The notes under the pieces: generated by a model
What the model was told of the DNA's origin: nothing
Database searches by the model: none
What the model saw: the letters and a program-made list of their open reading frames with translations, nothing else
Assembly: GCA_965602225.1 (NCBI GenBank)
Contig: CBFCYE010000070.1
Span: 1 to 5,514, forward strand
Length of the DNA: 5,514 nucleotides
Direction of reading: 5' to 3'
Source of the DNA: Tenderia sp965602225
Lineage (GTDB): Bacteria; Pseudomonadota; Gammaproteobacteria; Tenderiales; Tenderiaceae
Shown here: positions 1 through 5,514 of the stretch, piece by piece
How positions within the stretch are numbered: position 1 is the first letter of the stretch
Layout: the number at the start of each line of letters is the position of its first letter
Translations under genes and position numbers: made by a program

Positions 1-618
1 GATGCCGACAATCTCTCCATACTCATGACAGCCAAACAGCTAAACCCGAATATCTATACCGTGGCACGGCAAAACAAACGCGGCAACGACCTTATTTTCG
101 AGGCCATCAAAAGCAAACACGTCATGCAACATAGCGAGGTTGTGACACTCAAAGTGCTGGCACTGGTGACCACACCACTGCTGTATGAGTTTTTAAGATT
201 GATCAAACAACAGGGCAACGAGCAGGCCCAACAACTGCTACCCCAAATTGAGCAGGTTTCTAATGGCATCGTCCCTGATATATGGACCCTAAATATTGGC
301 TACAAATCTGCCCTGGCAGTCACCCACGCCATTGAAAATGGCCGCCGAATTCAAATGGGCCACCTTAGCAGTGATCCCCGTGACCGCAACCAACAGCTGC
401 GCTGCCTGCCCCTGTTGCTAAAGCGTGGGCAGGAAACAATCCTGCTACCGCAGGTCAACCAGGTGATTGAAACAGGTGATCAGATTCTTTTCTGCGGCCG
501 CTACGGCGTAGCTGAGCTAATGGGCTGGACACTGCAAAACCATAATGTGCTGCGCTATATAGAAACGGGCGAAACCCGTCCAGACGGTTATATCTGGCGT
601 TGGTTTGCCAGCCGCTAG
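1..618 (+). CDS. RCK/TrkA-type NAD-binding protein, C-terminal part (5' end outside window)
   Basis: This reading frame is open from base 1, and the codons before the first ATG at 25 (DADNLSIL) fit the family, so the gene starts upstream and 205 C-terminal residues are visible. The first ~40 residues resemble the end of a TrkA_N/RCK Rossmann domain, the part that binds NAD(H) or nucleotides and gates potassium channels or Trk/Kef transporters (the stretch DNLSILMTAKQLNPNIYTVA). Fragment residues ~95-168 look like a TrkA_C domain, with the typical pattern of a basic residue plus Gly, then a Pro, then a Gly-Asp before a hydrophobic strand (LLKRGQETILLP, ETGDQILFCG). The protein ends in an unassigned aromatic tail (GYIWRWFASR). 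A membrane pore domain may lie in the missing N-terminus. Role as a cytoplasmic ion-channel or transport regulator is inferred from the domains; the exact ion and partner cannot be told. It lies 9 bases before nfi, probably in one operon. Confidence 0.8.
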   Translation, partial: DADNLSILMTAKQLNPNIYTVARQNKRGNDLIFEAIKSKHVMQHSEVVTLKVLALVTTPLLYEFLRLIKQQGNEQAQQLLPQIEQVSNGIVPDIWTLNIGYKSALAVTHAIENGRRIQMGHLSSDPRDRNQQLRCLPLLLKRGQETILLPQVNQVIETGDQILFCGRYGVAELMGWTLQNHNVLRYIETGETRPDGYIWRWFASR

Positions 619-627
619 ACAAACACG

Positions 628-1299
628 ATGGCCGGATACCACGCCCCACACCCCTGGCAGCTAAGTCCGGCGGAAGCCATACAACTGCAAAAGCAGCTGG
701 CCATACAGGTCATCCGCAACGATCAATTCACACAGGTTAATTATGTTGCCGGTGTTGATGTCGGTTTTGAGAACAACAACCAGATCACACGCGCGGCCGT
801 CGCCGTGTTGAGTTATCCCGAGCTTGAACTGGTGGAATATGCCATTGCCCGACGCCCAACAGAATTTCCCTATATCCCTGGCCTGCTTTCGTTTCGAGAA
901 ATCCCGAGTACGCTTGATGCACTGAACAAAATTAAACAAACACCGGATCTACTGCTCTGTGATGGCCAGGGCATCGCCCATCCACGCCGACTCGGCATTG
1001 CCACACACCTGGGCATTATTTGCGACCTGCCAAGTATTGGCGTTGGCAAGTCCCGCCTGATTGGCAGGCATGAGGCCGTTCCAGATATCAAAGGGAAATG
1101 GACTGCGCTGATTGATCACGGCGAAACCATCGGTGCCGTGTTACGAACACGGCCGGGAGTAAAACCGCTGTATGTCTCCAGCGGTCACAAAATCTGTTTA
1201 GAGAGTGCAATTAAATACGTGATGACATGTGTGACACGTTACAAACTGCCGGAAACCACACGCTGGGCTCACCGGCTAGCCTCGGGGCCAGCGTTTTAA
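628..1299 (+). CDS. nfi: Endonuclease V (deoxyinosine 3' endonuclease)
   Basis: The 223-residue product matches endonuclease V in length and in all the main motifs. This Mg-dependent cytoplasmic repair enzyme recognises deaminated bases, chiefly deoxyinosine, and cuts the second phosphodiester bond 3' of the lesion. Visible motifs are the first metal-binding Asp in VAGVDVGF (D44), the PYIPG wedge that probes the damaged base (81-85, Y82), FRE (E91), LLLCDGQGIAHPRRLG (D112, H118), the lysine in GVGKSRL (K141), SSGHKI (H187), and TRWAHRLAS (H215). H215 sits where the Thermotoga enzyme has His214 and the E. coli enzyme an Asp, so the active site looks complete. The ATG at 628 is the first in frame after the preceding stop and gives the normal N-terminus (HPWQLSPAEAIQLQ), although no strong ribosome binding site precedes it. 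That and the 9-base gap suggest translational coupling to the RCK gene. Confidence 0.96.
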   Translation: MAGYHAPHPWQLSPAEAIQLQKQLAIQVIRNDQFTQVNYVAGVDVGFENNNQITRAAVAVLSYPELELVEYAIARRPTEFPYIPGLLSFREIPSTLDALNKIKQTPDLLLCDGQGIAHPRRLGIATHLGIICDLPSIGVGKSRLIGRHEAVPDIKGKWTALIDHGETIGAVLRTRPGVKPLYVSSGHKICLESAIKYVMTCVTRYKLPETTRWAHRLASGPAF

Positions 1300-1309
1300 A
1301 ACAAGCCCT

Positions 1310-1990
1310 TTAACCCCAGCTAGAGGCCCGGTTACGTCTCAAACGCGGCAGAATCAGGCCCAAAAGAATTCCAACAACCAAGACTCCTGAACCCGCCATA
1401 AACCACTTCTGTACGCTGCTCTGACGCAGACCACTATTCTCGCCAGCAAAACGCTTATTCTCCTGTTTTAGCTGCGCAGCTTCGCTGGAAAGGCGTTTGT
1501 TCTCGCTCTCCAACTCAATGGGGCGACTGGCAATATCGTTTAACCTGGCATTTTCTTTTTTCAGCTTGGCATTTTCAGTTTCAAGTTGCTTTAGCTGTTG
1601 CTTCATCTCTTTGTTTGTTTTACTTGATGAGGAGGTGCTTGCACGCAGTTTCTTATTTTCAGCCTCAAGCCTCTCAGCCTTGCGGATGGCATCTGCCAAT
1701 AACAGTTTGGCGGTCGGTATTTCGCTCAAATACCAACTTCTAACCCAGCCCTCAGTGCCATCTTCGGCCTTGACCCTGGAAAAGTCTGTGTCAGTATCCT
1801 CTTCAAGCAACTCCAGGCGAGAACCAGATGGTAAGGACTTAAGAATCTTATACTCACTGCCCTGTCCAGCCCTGAGAGTAATAATGAGCTGATCATTAAC
1901 ATAGCGAGTTGAGTCCGCAGCAACTACCCCAGCAGCAAGCAAAAGCCCTAACAATAAGACAAACTTGACGCTGATCCGAGAAAGATTCAT
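1310..1990 (-). CDS. YgiM-like SH3 domain envelope protein with coiled coil and C-terminal membrane anchor
   Basis: The 226-residue protein has the architecture of the YgiM/TIGR04211 SH3 family. Residues 1-25 form a signal peptide (basic start, hydrophobic run VLLLGLLLAAGVV, likely cut after VAA). Residues ~27-90 form a bacterial SH3 domain beginning TRYVNDQL and closing with GWVRSWYLSE. Residues ~97-190 are a charged coiled coil with repeated ENxxL units, and 196-215 form a membrane helix (KWFMAGSGVLVVGILLGLILP) followed by an Arg-rich tail that would stay cytoplasmic. The SH3 domain and coil would therefore face the periplasm, possibly binding cell-wall peptides; no precise function is established. 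The frame can be extended to an ATG at 2047, but the ATG at 1990 puts the signal peptide at the N-terminus and has GGTGG a few bases upstream, so I prefer it. The gene converges on nfi and diverges from pstC. Confidence 0.88.
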   Translation of the reverse strand: MNLSRISVKFVLLLGLLLAAGVVAADSTRYVNDQLIITLRAGQGSEYKILKSLPSGSRLELLEEDTDTDFSRVKAEDGTEGWVRSWYLSEIPTAKLLLADAIRKAERLEAENKKLRASTSSSSKTNKEMKQQLKQLETENAKLKKENARLNDIASRPIELESENKRLSSEAAQLKQENKRFAGENSGLRQSSVQKWFMAGSGVLVVGILLGLILPRLRRNRASSWG

Positions 1991-2073
1991 AAGCCACCAA
2001 TATCTAAAATTGTTGTTAATCAATATATTGAATCCGCATATTGCCACTAGCCATTAAATACAGCAAGTGACAG

Positions 2074-2096
2074 ACTGGCCATTGCCAGTTTAATTT
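2074..2096 (+). terminator. Hairpin plus T-rich run, terminator-like on the + strand
   Basis: ACTGGC (2074-2079) and GCCAGT (2084-2089) form a perfect 6-bp stem with a CATT loop; a G-T and an A-T pair can extend it to 8 bp. It is followed by TTTAATTTTTTA, so the RNA read rightward would have the layout of an intrinsic terminator, though the T run is interrupted by AA and the stem is short. There is no + strand gene just upstream; the SH3 gene is on the other strand. It could stop antisense or read-through transcription before pstC, serve as a protein-binding palindrome, or form a leader hairpin in the SH3 gene mRNA. Confidence 0.4.
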
Positions 2097-2113
2097 TTTA
2101 TACTTTTCAATAA

Positions 2114-2140
2114 ATTATACCAATACCCGTGCGCACTCAA
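2114..2140 (-). promoter_or_regulatory. Candidate sigma-70 promoter for the SH3 gene
   Basis: On the minus strand there is a perfect TATAAT (from bases 2119-2114) preceded 15 bases upstream by TTGAGT (from 2140-2135), a 4/6 match to the -35 consensus. The spacer is shorter than the preferred 17, and the region is AT-rich, so chance matches are likely. Its position, about 120 bases upstream of the chosen ATG, would place the 2074-2089 palindrome in the transcribed leader. Weakly supported. Confidence 0.3.
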
Positions 2141-2143
2141 GGG

Positions 2144-2177
2144 TTGTAACAAAACTGTCATAAATGCAAAGTATGAT
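2144..2177 (+). promoter_or_regulatory. Pho box and -10 element: PhoB-dependent promoter of pstCA
   Basis: The 18-mer TTGTAAC-AAAA-CTGTCAT (2144-2161) has the Pho box layout of two 7-base direct repeats separated by a 4-base A-rich linker. It matches 15 of 18 positions of the E. coli consensus CTGTCATAWAWCTGTCAY; the second repeat is perfect. In PhoB-activated promoters the Pho box takes the place of the -35 element, with the -10 about 10 bases further on; here TATGAT (2172-2177, 5/6 match to TATAAT) follows after exactly 10 bases. This predicts a start near 2184, a leader of about 23 bases, and induction by phospho-PhoB when phosphate is scarce. The permease identity of the next gene independently supports the call. 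Confidence 0.87.
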
Positions 2178-2191
2178 TCGCTGCAATCATT

Positions 2192-2195
2192 AGGA
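2192..2195 (+). promoter_or_regulatory. Probable ribosome binding site of pstC
   Basis: AGGA lies 11 bases before the ATG at 2207, at the long end of the useful range. It supports this ATG over the next in-frame one at 2261, which has no such site before it. It falls inside the short leader predicted from the Pho box promoter. Confidence 0.5.
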
Positions 2196-2206
2196 ATACA
2201 AAGTTC

Positions 2207-4459
2207 ATGGCCTCAGCACTTCCACCGATTGATTCCCCTGCCAGTCAACGTCATCGCCAGATGCGCCGGCTAAAAGACCTGCTGGCCAAATACATGATTG
2301 CGTTTGGCGGGCTGGGTGTTATCGCCGCTGTGGCGCTGATTTTCATCTATCTGCTTTTTGTTGTCTTTCCCTTGTTCCAGTCTGGCAGCATGGAGATTGA
2401 AGCCCGCTACCAGACACCTGCACAGGCAGACAGCCAGACCCTGATGCTGGCCATGGAAGAACAAACCGAGATCGCGGTTCGTTTTGACGACAGCGGTAGA
2501 TCTACTTTTTTTAATACCAAAGACGGCTCTATCATTGAAACCGTTGAGATAGAACTGCCACCCGGTGCAGAAATCACCAGTTTCGCCACCGCCACCCCAC
2601 ATACACGTATTGTTGCCTATGGTCTGGATGACGGCTCAGCCGTTGTGGTACGCCACAACTACAAGGTCAGCTATCCCAACGACGTTCGCACCATCACCCC
2701 ATTTATTGACTACCCCATGGGCCAAGAGCCAATGATTGTTGATGAGCTGGAACGGCCCTTGATCCGACTTGCCATTCAAGATGGCGAAGAAAAGGCCACG
2801 ATCATCGCCATAACCGAAGACGGCGAATTACTAATCAGCAGTGGTACAAAAGAGACCTCTTTCATTGATGATGCTGTCACTGTTGAAACAGAAACCTTCA
2901 GCATTGCTGAAGACCTTGGCAACTATAGCCATCTGCTGCTGAACAAAGAAATGGATAATGTTTATCTGGCCAACAGCAAGGGCGATGTAACCGTCTATGA
3001 CGTTAGTGATCCCGAATACCCTGAGCAAGTTGAATCACTCAACCTAAAAACCGATATCACCAGTTTTGAATTTCTCACTGGTGATATTTCTATCCTGGTT
3101 GGCAACAGCAAAGGCAATGTCAGTCAGTGGTTCCCGGTCAAAGATGATAACGGCACACCTCGGCTGACCAGAATCCGCGAATTCTCACTGGGCACGAACG
3201 CAGTCACGGCCGTCGCCACCGAACACTCACGCAAGGGCTTTCTGGCAATTGATGGCAACGGCCAACTGGGCATCTTCCACACCACCGCTGAAAAGACCAT
3301 TTTGAAACAAAAGCTGATGGATACTGAGGCCAGAACCATTGCCATCGCCCCACGTGCCAATGCCGCCATGATCGAAGATCAACAAGGCAACCTGGCCTTT
3401 ATCAGCCTGCACAATGAGCACCCCGAGGTATCGTGGTCTTCTCTGTGGGGCGAAGTCTGGTACGAGAGCTATGACCAGCCAGACTACATCTGGCAGTCCT
3501 CTTCGGCCAGTAACGACTTTGAAGCCAAGTTCAGCCTCATACCAATCTCATTCGGCACCATCAAGGCGGCCTTCTACGCCATGCTGTTTGCCGTACCGCT
3601 GGCCATCTTCGGAGCCATCTACACGGCCTACTTCATGACGCCAAAGATGCGTGGCGTGGTCAAACCCACCATTGAGATCATGGAAGCACTACCAACAGTT
3701 ATCCTTGGTTTCCTTGCTGGCCTGTGGCTGGCGCCGATGTTGGAACAATACCTGCCAGCCATCATGTTGATGATCTTGCTGCTACCGCTCTCTGTGATTG
3801 CCGCCAGCTATATCTGGCACATCATGCCCCCACACATTAGAAATACGATATCAGATGGTTGGCTGGCTGGCCTGCTCATCCCGCTGGTGATTCTGGTAGT
3901 GTGGTTCTCATTTTCCCTCAATCATCCCTTAGAGGCCTGGCTGTTCGGTGGCAATACCCAACAGTGGCTGGATACCGAACTGGGGGTCAGCTTCGACCAA
4001 CGTAACTCACTGGTGGTCGGCATCGCCATGGGCTTTGCTGTCATCCCAACCATTTTCTCGATCACTGAAGATGCTATCTTCGGCGTACCCAAACACCTCA
4101 CCAATGGTTCCTTGGCACTGGGTGCCACCACCTGGCAGACCCTGACTCGCGTCGTCATATTGACAGCCAGTCCAGGTATCTTCACAGCAGTCATGATCGG
4201 CTTTGGCCGCGCCGTCGGTGAGACCATGATCGTGCTGATGGCCACAGGCAACACGCCAGTGATGGATTTCAGTATCTTCCAGGGCATGCGCACCCTATCC
4301 GCCAATATAGCGGTGGAAATGCCCGAGTCCGAGGTCGACAGTACCCACTACCGTGTCTTATTCCTGGCGGCACTGGTATTGTTTACCTTCACCTTCTTTT
4401 TTAACACCATCGCTGAAGTTGTTCGTCAACGCTTGCGTAAAAAATACAGCTCACTTTAA
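2207..4459 (+). CDS. pstC: Phosphate ABC transporter permease PstC, large form
   Basis: This 750-residue inner-membrane protein is one of the two permease subunits of the Pst high-affinity phosphate importer, which works with PstA, the PstB ATPase and the periplasmic binding protein PstS. The transport core is C-terminal (~445-750). It has membrane helices near 448-475, 490-535, 551-571, 600-620, 650-677 and 713-735, the cytoplasmic EAA loop that docks on PstB (about 620-646, EDAIFGVPKHL...LALGATTWQTL), and the PstC signature GFGRAVGETM (665-674). Unlike the ~320-residue E. coli PstC, it has an N-terminal helix (31-58) followed by a ~380-residue periplasmic insert (60-440) with propeller-like repeats, and a further loop at ~571-600. 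Large PstC proteins of this kind are known in gammaproteobacteria such as Pseudomonas. A Pho box lies just upstream and pstA starts 18 bases downstream. No frameshift or missing core motif is seen. Confidence 0.94.
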   Translation: MASALPPIDSPASQRHRQMRRLKDLLAKYMIAFGGLGVIAAVALIFIYLLFVVFPLFQSGSMEIEARYQTPAQADSQTLMLAMEEQTEIAVRFDDSGRSTFFNTKDGSIIETVEIELPPGAEITSFATATPHTRIVAYGLDDGSAVVVRHNYKVSYPNDVRTITPFIDYPMGQEPMIVDELERPLIRLAIQDGEEKATIIAITEDGELLISSGTKETSFIDDAVTVETETFSIAEDLGNYSHLLLNKEMDNVYLANSKGDVTVYDVSDPEYPEQVESLNLKTDITSFEFLTGDISILVGNSKGNVSQWFPVKDDNGTPRLTRIREFSLGTNAVTAVATEHSRKGFLAIDGNGQLGIFHTTAEKTILKQKLMDTEARTIAIAPRANAAMIEDQQGNLAFISLHNEHPEVSWSSLWGEVWYESYDQPDYIWQSSSASNDFEAKFSLIPISFGTIKAAFYAMLFAVPLAIFGAIYTAYFMTPKMRGVVKPTIEIMEALPTVILGFLAGLWLAPMLEQYLPAIMLMILLLPLSVIAASYIWHIMPPHIRNTISDGWLAGLLIPLVILVVWFSFSLNHPLEAWLFGGNTQQWLDTELGVSFDQRNSLVVGIAMGFAVIPTIFSITEDAIFGVPKHLTNGSLALGATTWQTLTRVVILTASPGIFTAVMIGFGRAVGETMIVLMATGNTPVMDFSIFQGMRTLSANIAVEMPESEVDSTHYRVLFLAALVLFTFTFFFNTIAEVVRQRLRKKYSSL

Positions 4460-4477
4460 GGGCGATACACGATCATT

Positions 4478-5514
4478 ATGCAAAAATGGATTAAAAGCGG
4501 TTCACCCTGGGTCTGGCTGACAGCGGCATCTGTCAGTATCAGTATCATCATGGTCATTGGTTTGTTAATGCTGATTGCGGCACGCGGGCTGGGACATTTT
4601 TGGCCCGCCGACGTGCATAACTTTGAATATCTCGACGACAGCGGTCAAACCGTCAAGATTGCCGGCGAAATCCGTGATACTGAAAAAGTTTCGTCGCAAC
4701 AGATCATCGACAGCGGCATCAAGTTCAATTCAACTGAACAATGGACCAACCGTCATCTGATCAAGACTGGCAATCGTGACCTCTATGGTATCGATTTCCG
4801 CTCGTTGGTAGACCCACTTATCAGCAAACGCAGTATCGATCCTGAAATGATGGTGATCGAGCGCCGCGAATGGGGTAATTTTTACGGTTCCCTGAAGCAG
4901 GTCAAACTGGATGGCAAGGTCATCGCCGAAGGCAATGGCAGTTGGGACGCCCTGCAACAACAAATCGCAGCCACCAGTGAAACCTATAGCACCATTCATG
5001 ATATTGAACAGGGTGAAATTGGCTCAATCAACTACACCCTCGAACGCCTGCGTCTCAAACAACGCGGCCTTGAACTGAAAGGTGAAGACAGCCCCGAGGA
5101 GCTAGGCAAAATAGAGGAAGAAAGGCAGTCACTGCGGGCTAAATACAAGACCCTACAGACTGAGTTAAAGACACACTATACCGAGCTCAGCCGCGCCTCA
5201 TTAGTCGCCGAAACCATCGACAGCAAAACCATTGAGATTGCCATCTCCAAAGTTGTGATGGCCTACCAACCCAATGGCATGTCTGTGTTCGGTAAGGTCG
5301 GCTTCTATATCCATAAATTATGGGAATTCGTCAGTGATGAACCGCGTGAGGCCAATACTGAAGGCGGCATCTTCCCAGCCATCTTTGGCACCGTGATGAT
5401 GGTCATCATCATGTCGATCCTGGTAACACCATTCGGCGTGATCGCAGCTATCTATCTGCGTGAATACGCCAAGCAGGGCCCTATCATTCGCATGATCAGG
5501 ATTGCCGTCAACAA
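4478..5514 (+). CDS. pstA: Phosphate ABC transporter permease PstA, large form (3' end outside window)
   Basis: An ATG 18 bases after the pstC stop opens a frame that stays open to the window end, giving 345 residues. It is the partner permease of PstC in the phosphate importer. Residues ~11-36 form a membrane helix, ~37-295 a large periplasmic domain, and the typical PstA core begins at GGIFPAIFGTVMM (296-308), runs through a second helix (~299-326) and continues with AAIYLREYA (323-331). The EAA loop would lie beyond the window. E. coli PstA is under 300 residues and lacks this domain; the visible part alone is longer. Residues ~185-240 are charged and helical-looking, likely a coiled coil. 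The only possible ribosome site, AAGGG at the pstC stop, is about 15 bases away, so translation probably depends on coupling to pstC. No alternative in-frame start exists between the pstC stop and 4478. Confidence 0.92.
   Translation, partial: MQKWIKSGSPWVWLTAASVSISIIMVIGLLMLIAARGLGHFWPADVHNFEYLDDSGQTVKIAGEIRDTEKVSSQQIIDSGIKFNSTEQWTNRHLIKTGNRDLYGIDFRSLVDPLISKRSIDPEMMVIERREWGNFYGSLKQVKLDGKVIAEGNGSWDALQQQIAATSETYSTIHDIEQGEIGSINYTLERLRLKQRGLELKGEDSPEELGKIEEERQSLRAKYKTLQTELKTHYTELSRASLVAETIDSKTIEIAISKVVMAYQPNGMSVFGKVGFYIHKLWEFVSDEPREANTEGGIFPAIFGTVMMVIIMSILVTPFGVIAAIYLREYAKQGPIIRMIRIAVN

Larger units (their letters stand above)
1991..2206. other. Divergent intergenic regulatory region between SH3 gene and pstC
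   Basis: These 216 AT-rich bases separate the start of the minus-strand SH3 gene from pstC. On the right they hold a Pho box and -10 element reading toward pstC, and in the middle a hairpin followed by T-rich sequence. A weaker promoter-like pair on the minus strand could serve the SH3 gene. A short self-complementary stretch (CAATATATTG, 2021-2030) is also present but is probably chance in AT-rich DNA. No convincing coding sequence is seen apart from the unlikely 19-codon N-terminal extension of the SH3 gene. Confidence 0.75.

Noticed and set aside
1262..1323. Possible bidirectional terminator between the convergent nfi and SH3 genes
   Set aside because: GCTGG/CCAGC and GCTAG repeats can be paired only with mismatches and large loops, mostly inside the nfi coding end, and no proper T run follows on either strand.
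1497..1892. A 131-codon + strand open frame opposite the SH3 gene
   Set aside because: Its Ser/Phe/Leu-rich translation is what the complement of a coiled-coil gene gives. It lies wholly inside a well-supported gene, has no recognisable domain and only a weak start context.
1991..2047. N-terminal extension of the SH3 protein by 19 residues to the ATG at 2047
   Set aside because: It would bury the signal peptide behind an extra segment (MAICGFNILINN...) and has no good ribosome binding site. The ATG at 1990 gives a standard signal peptide.
2067..2073. CTGTCAC on the minus strand as a second Pho box half-site facing the SH3 gene
   Set aside because: No second repeat occurs at the required 11-base spacing on either side, so a single 7-base match is not enough.
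3922..4305. A 127-codon minus-strand open frame inside pstC
   Set aside because: It overlaps the most conserved part of PstC (EAA loop and GRAVGETM). Its translation shows no family motif, and the complement of membrane-protein codons often stays open by chance.
4730..4999. An 89-codon minus-strand open frame and a 61-codon + strand frame (4575-4760) at the start of pstA
   Set aside because: Both overlap the continuous pstA frame, which has clear family sequence on both sides. Neither has a ribosome site or recognisable domain.

Overview
The window looks like ordinary chromosomal DNA from a gammaproteobacterium. The evidence is tight bacterial gene packing, an endonuclease V and a YgiM-type SH3 protein close to the enterobacterial/pseudomonad forms, and the enlarged gammaproteobacterial type of PstC and PstA phosphate permeases. 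Base composition appears moderate. Genus cannot be judged from the sequence alone. I see no insertion sequence, CRISPR array, tRNA or rRNA.

Left part (1-1299, + strand): the 3' end of an NAD-binding/RCK (TrkA-type) protein, probably the regulatory part of a potassium channel or transporter, followed 9 bases later by a complete endonuclease V gene (nfi). The two probably share a transcript. They converge on the next gene, with only 10 bases between the two stop codons.

Middle part (1310-1990, - strand): a complete YgiM-like envelope protein with a signal peptide, a bacterial SH3 domain, a long coiled coil and a C-terminal membrane anchor. A 216-base divergent intergenic region (1991-2206) separates it from the phosphate operon. 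That region holds a clear Pho box plus -10 element facing the phosphate genes, a hairpin followed by a T-rich run, and a weaker candidate promoter for the SH3 gene.

Right part (2207-5514, + strand): pstC, then pstA running off the window end. They encode the two membrane subunits of the high-affinity phosphate ABC transporter. Both carry unusually large periplasmic domains: a propeller-like repeat domain of about 380 residues in PstC and a helical domain of about 260 residues in PstA. The Pho box indicates induction by PhoB under phosphate starvation. pstS is not upstream of pstC here; pstB and phoU would be expected beyond the right edge, but that is inference.

Nothing here amounts to a clearly new system. 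The points most worth a second look are the predicted seven-repeat propeller in PstC, the matching extra domain in PstA, the Pho box starting directly at pstC without pstS, and the unexplained hairpin between the divergent genes.
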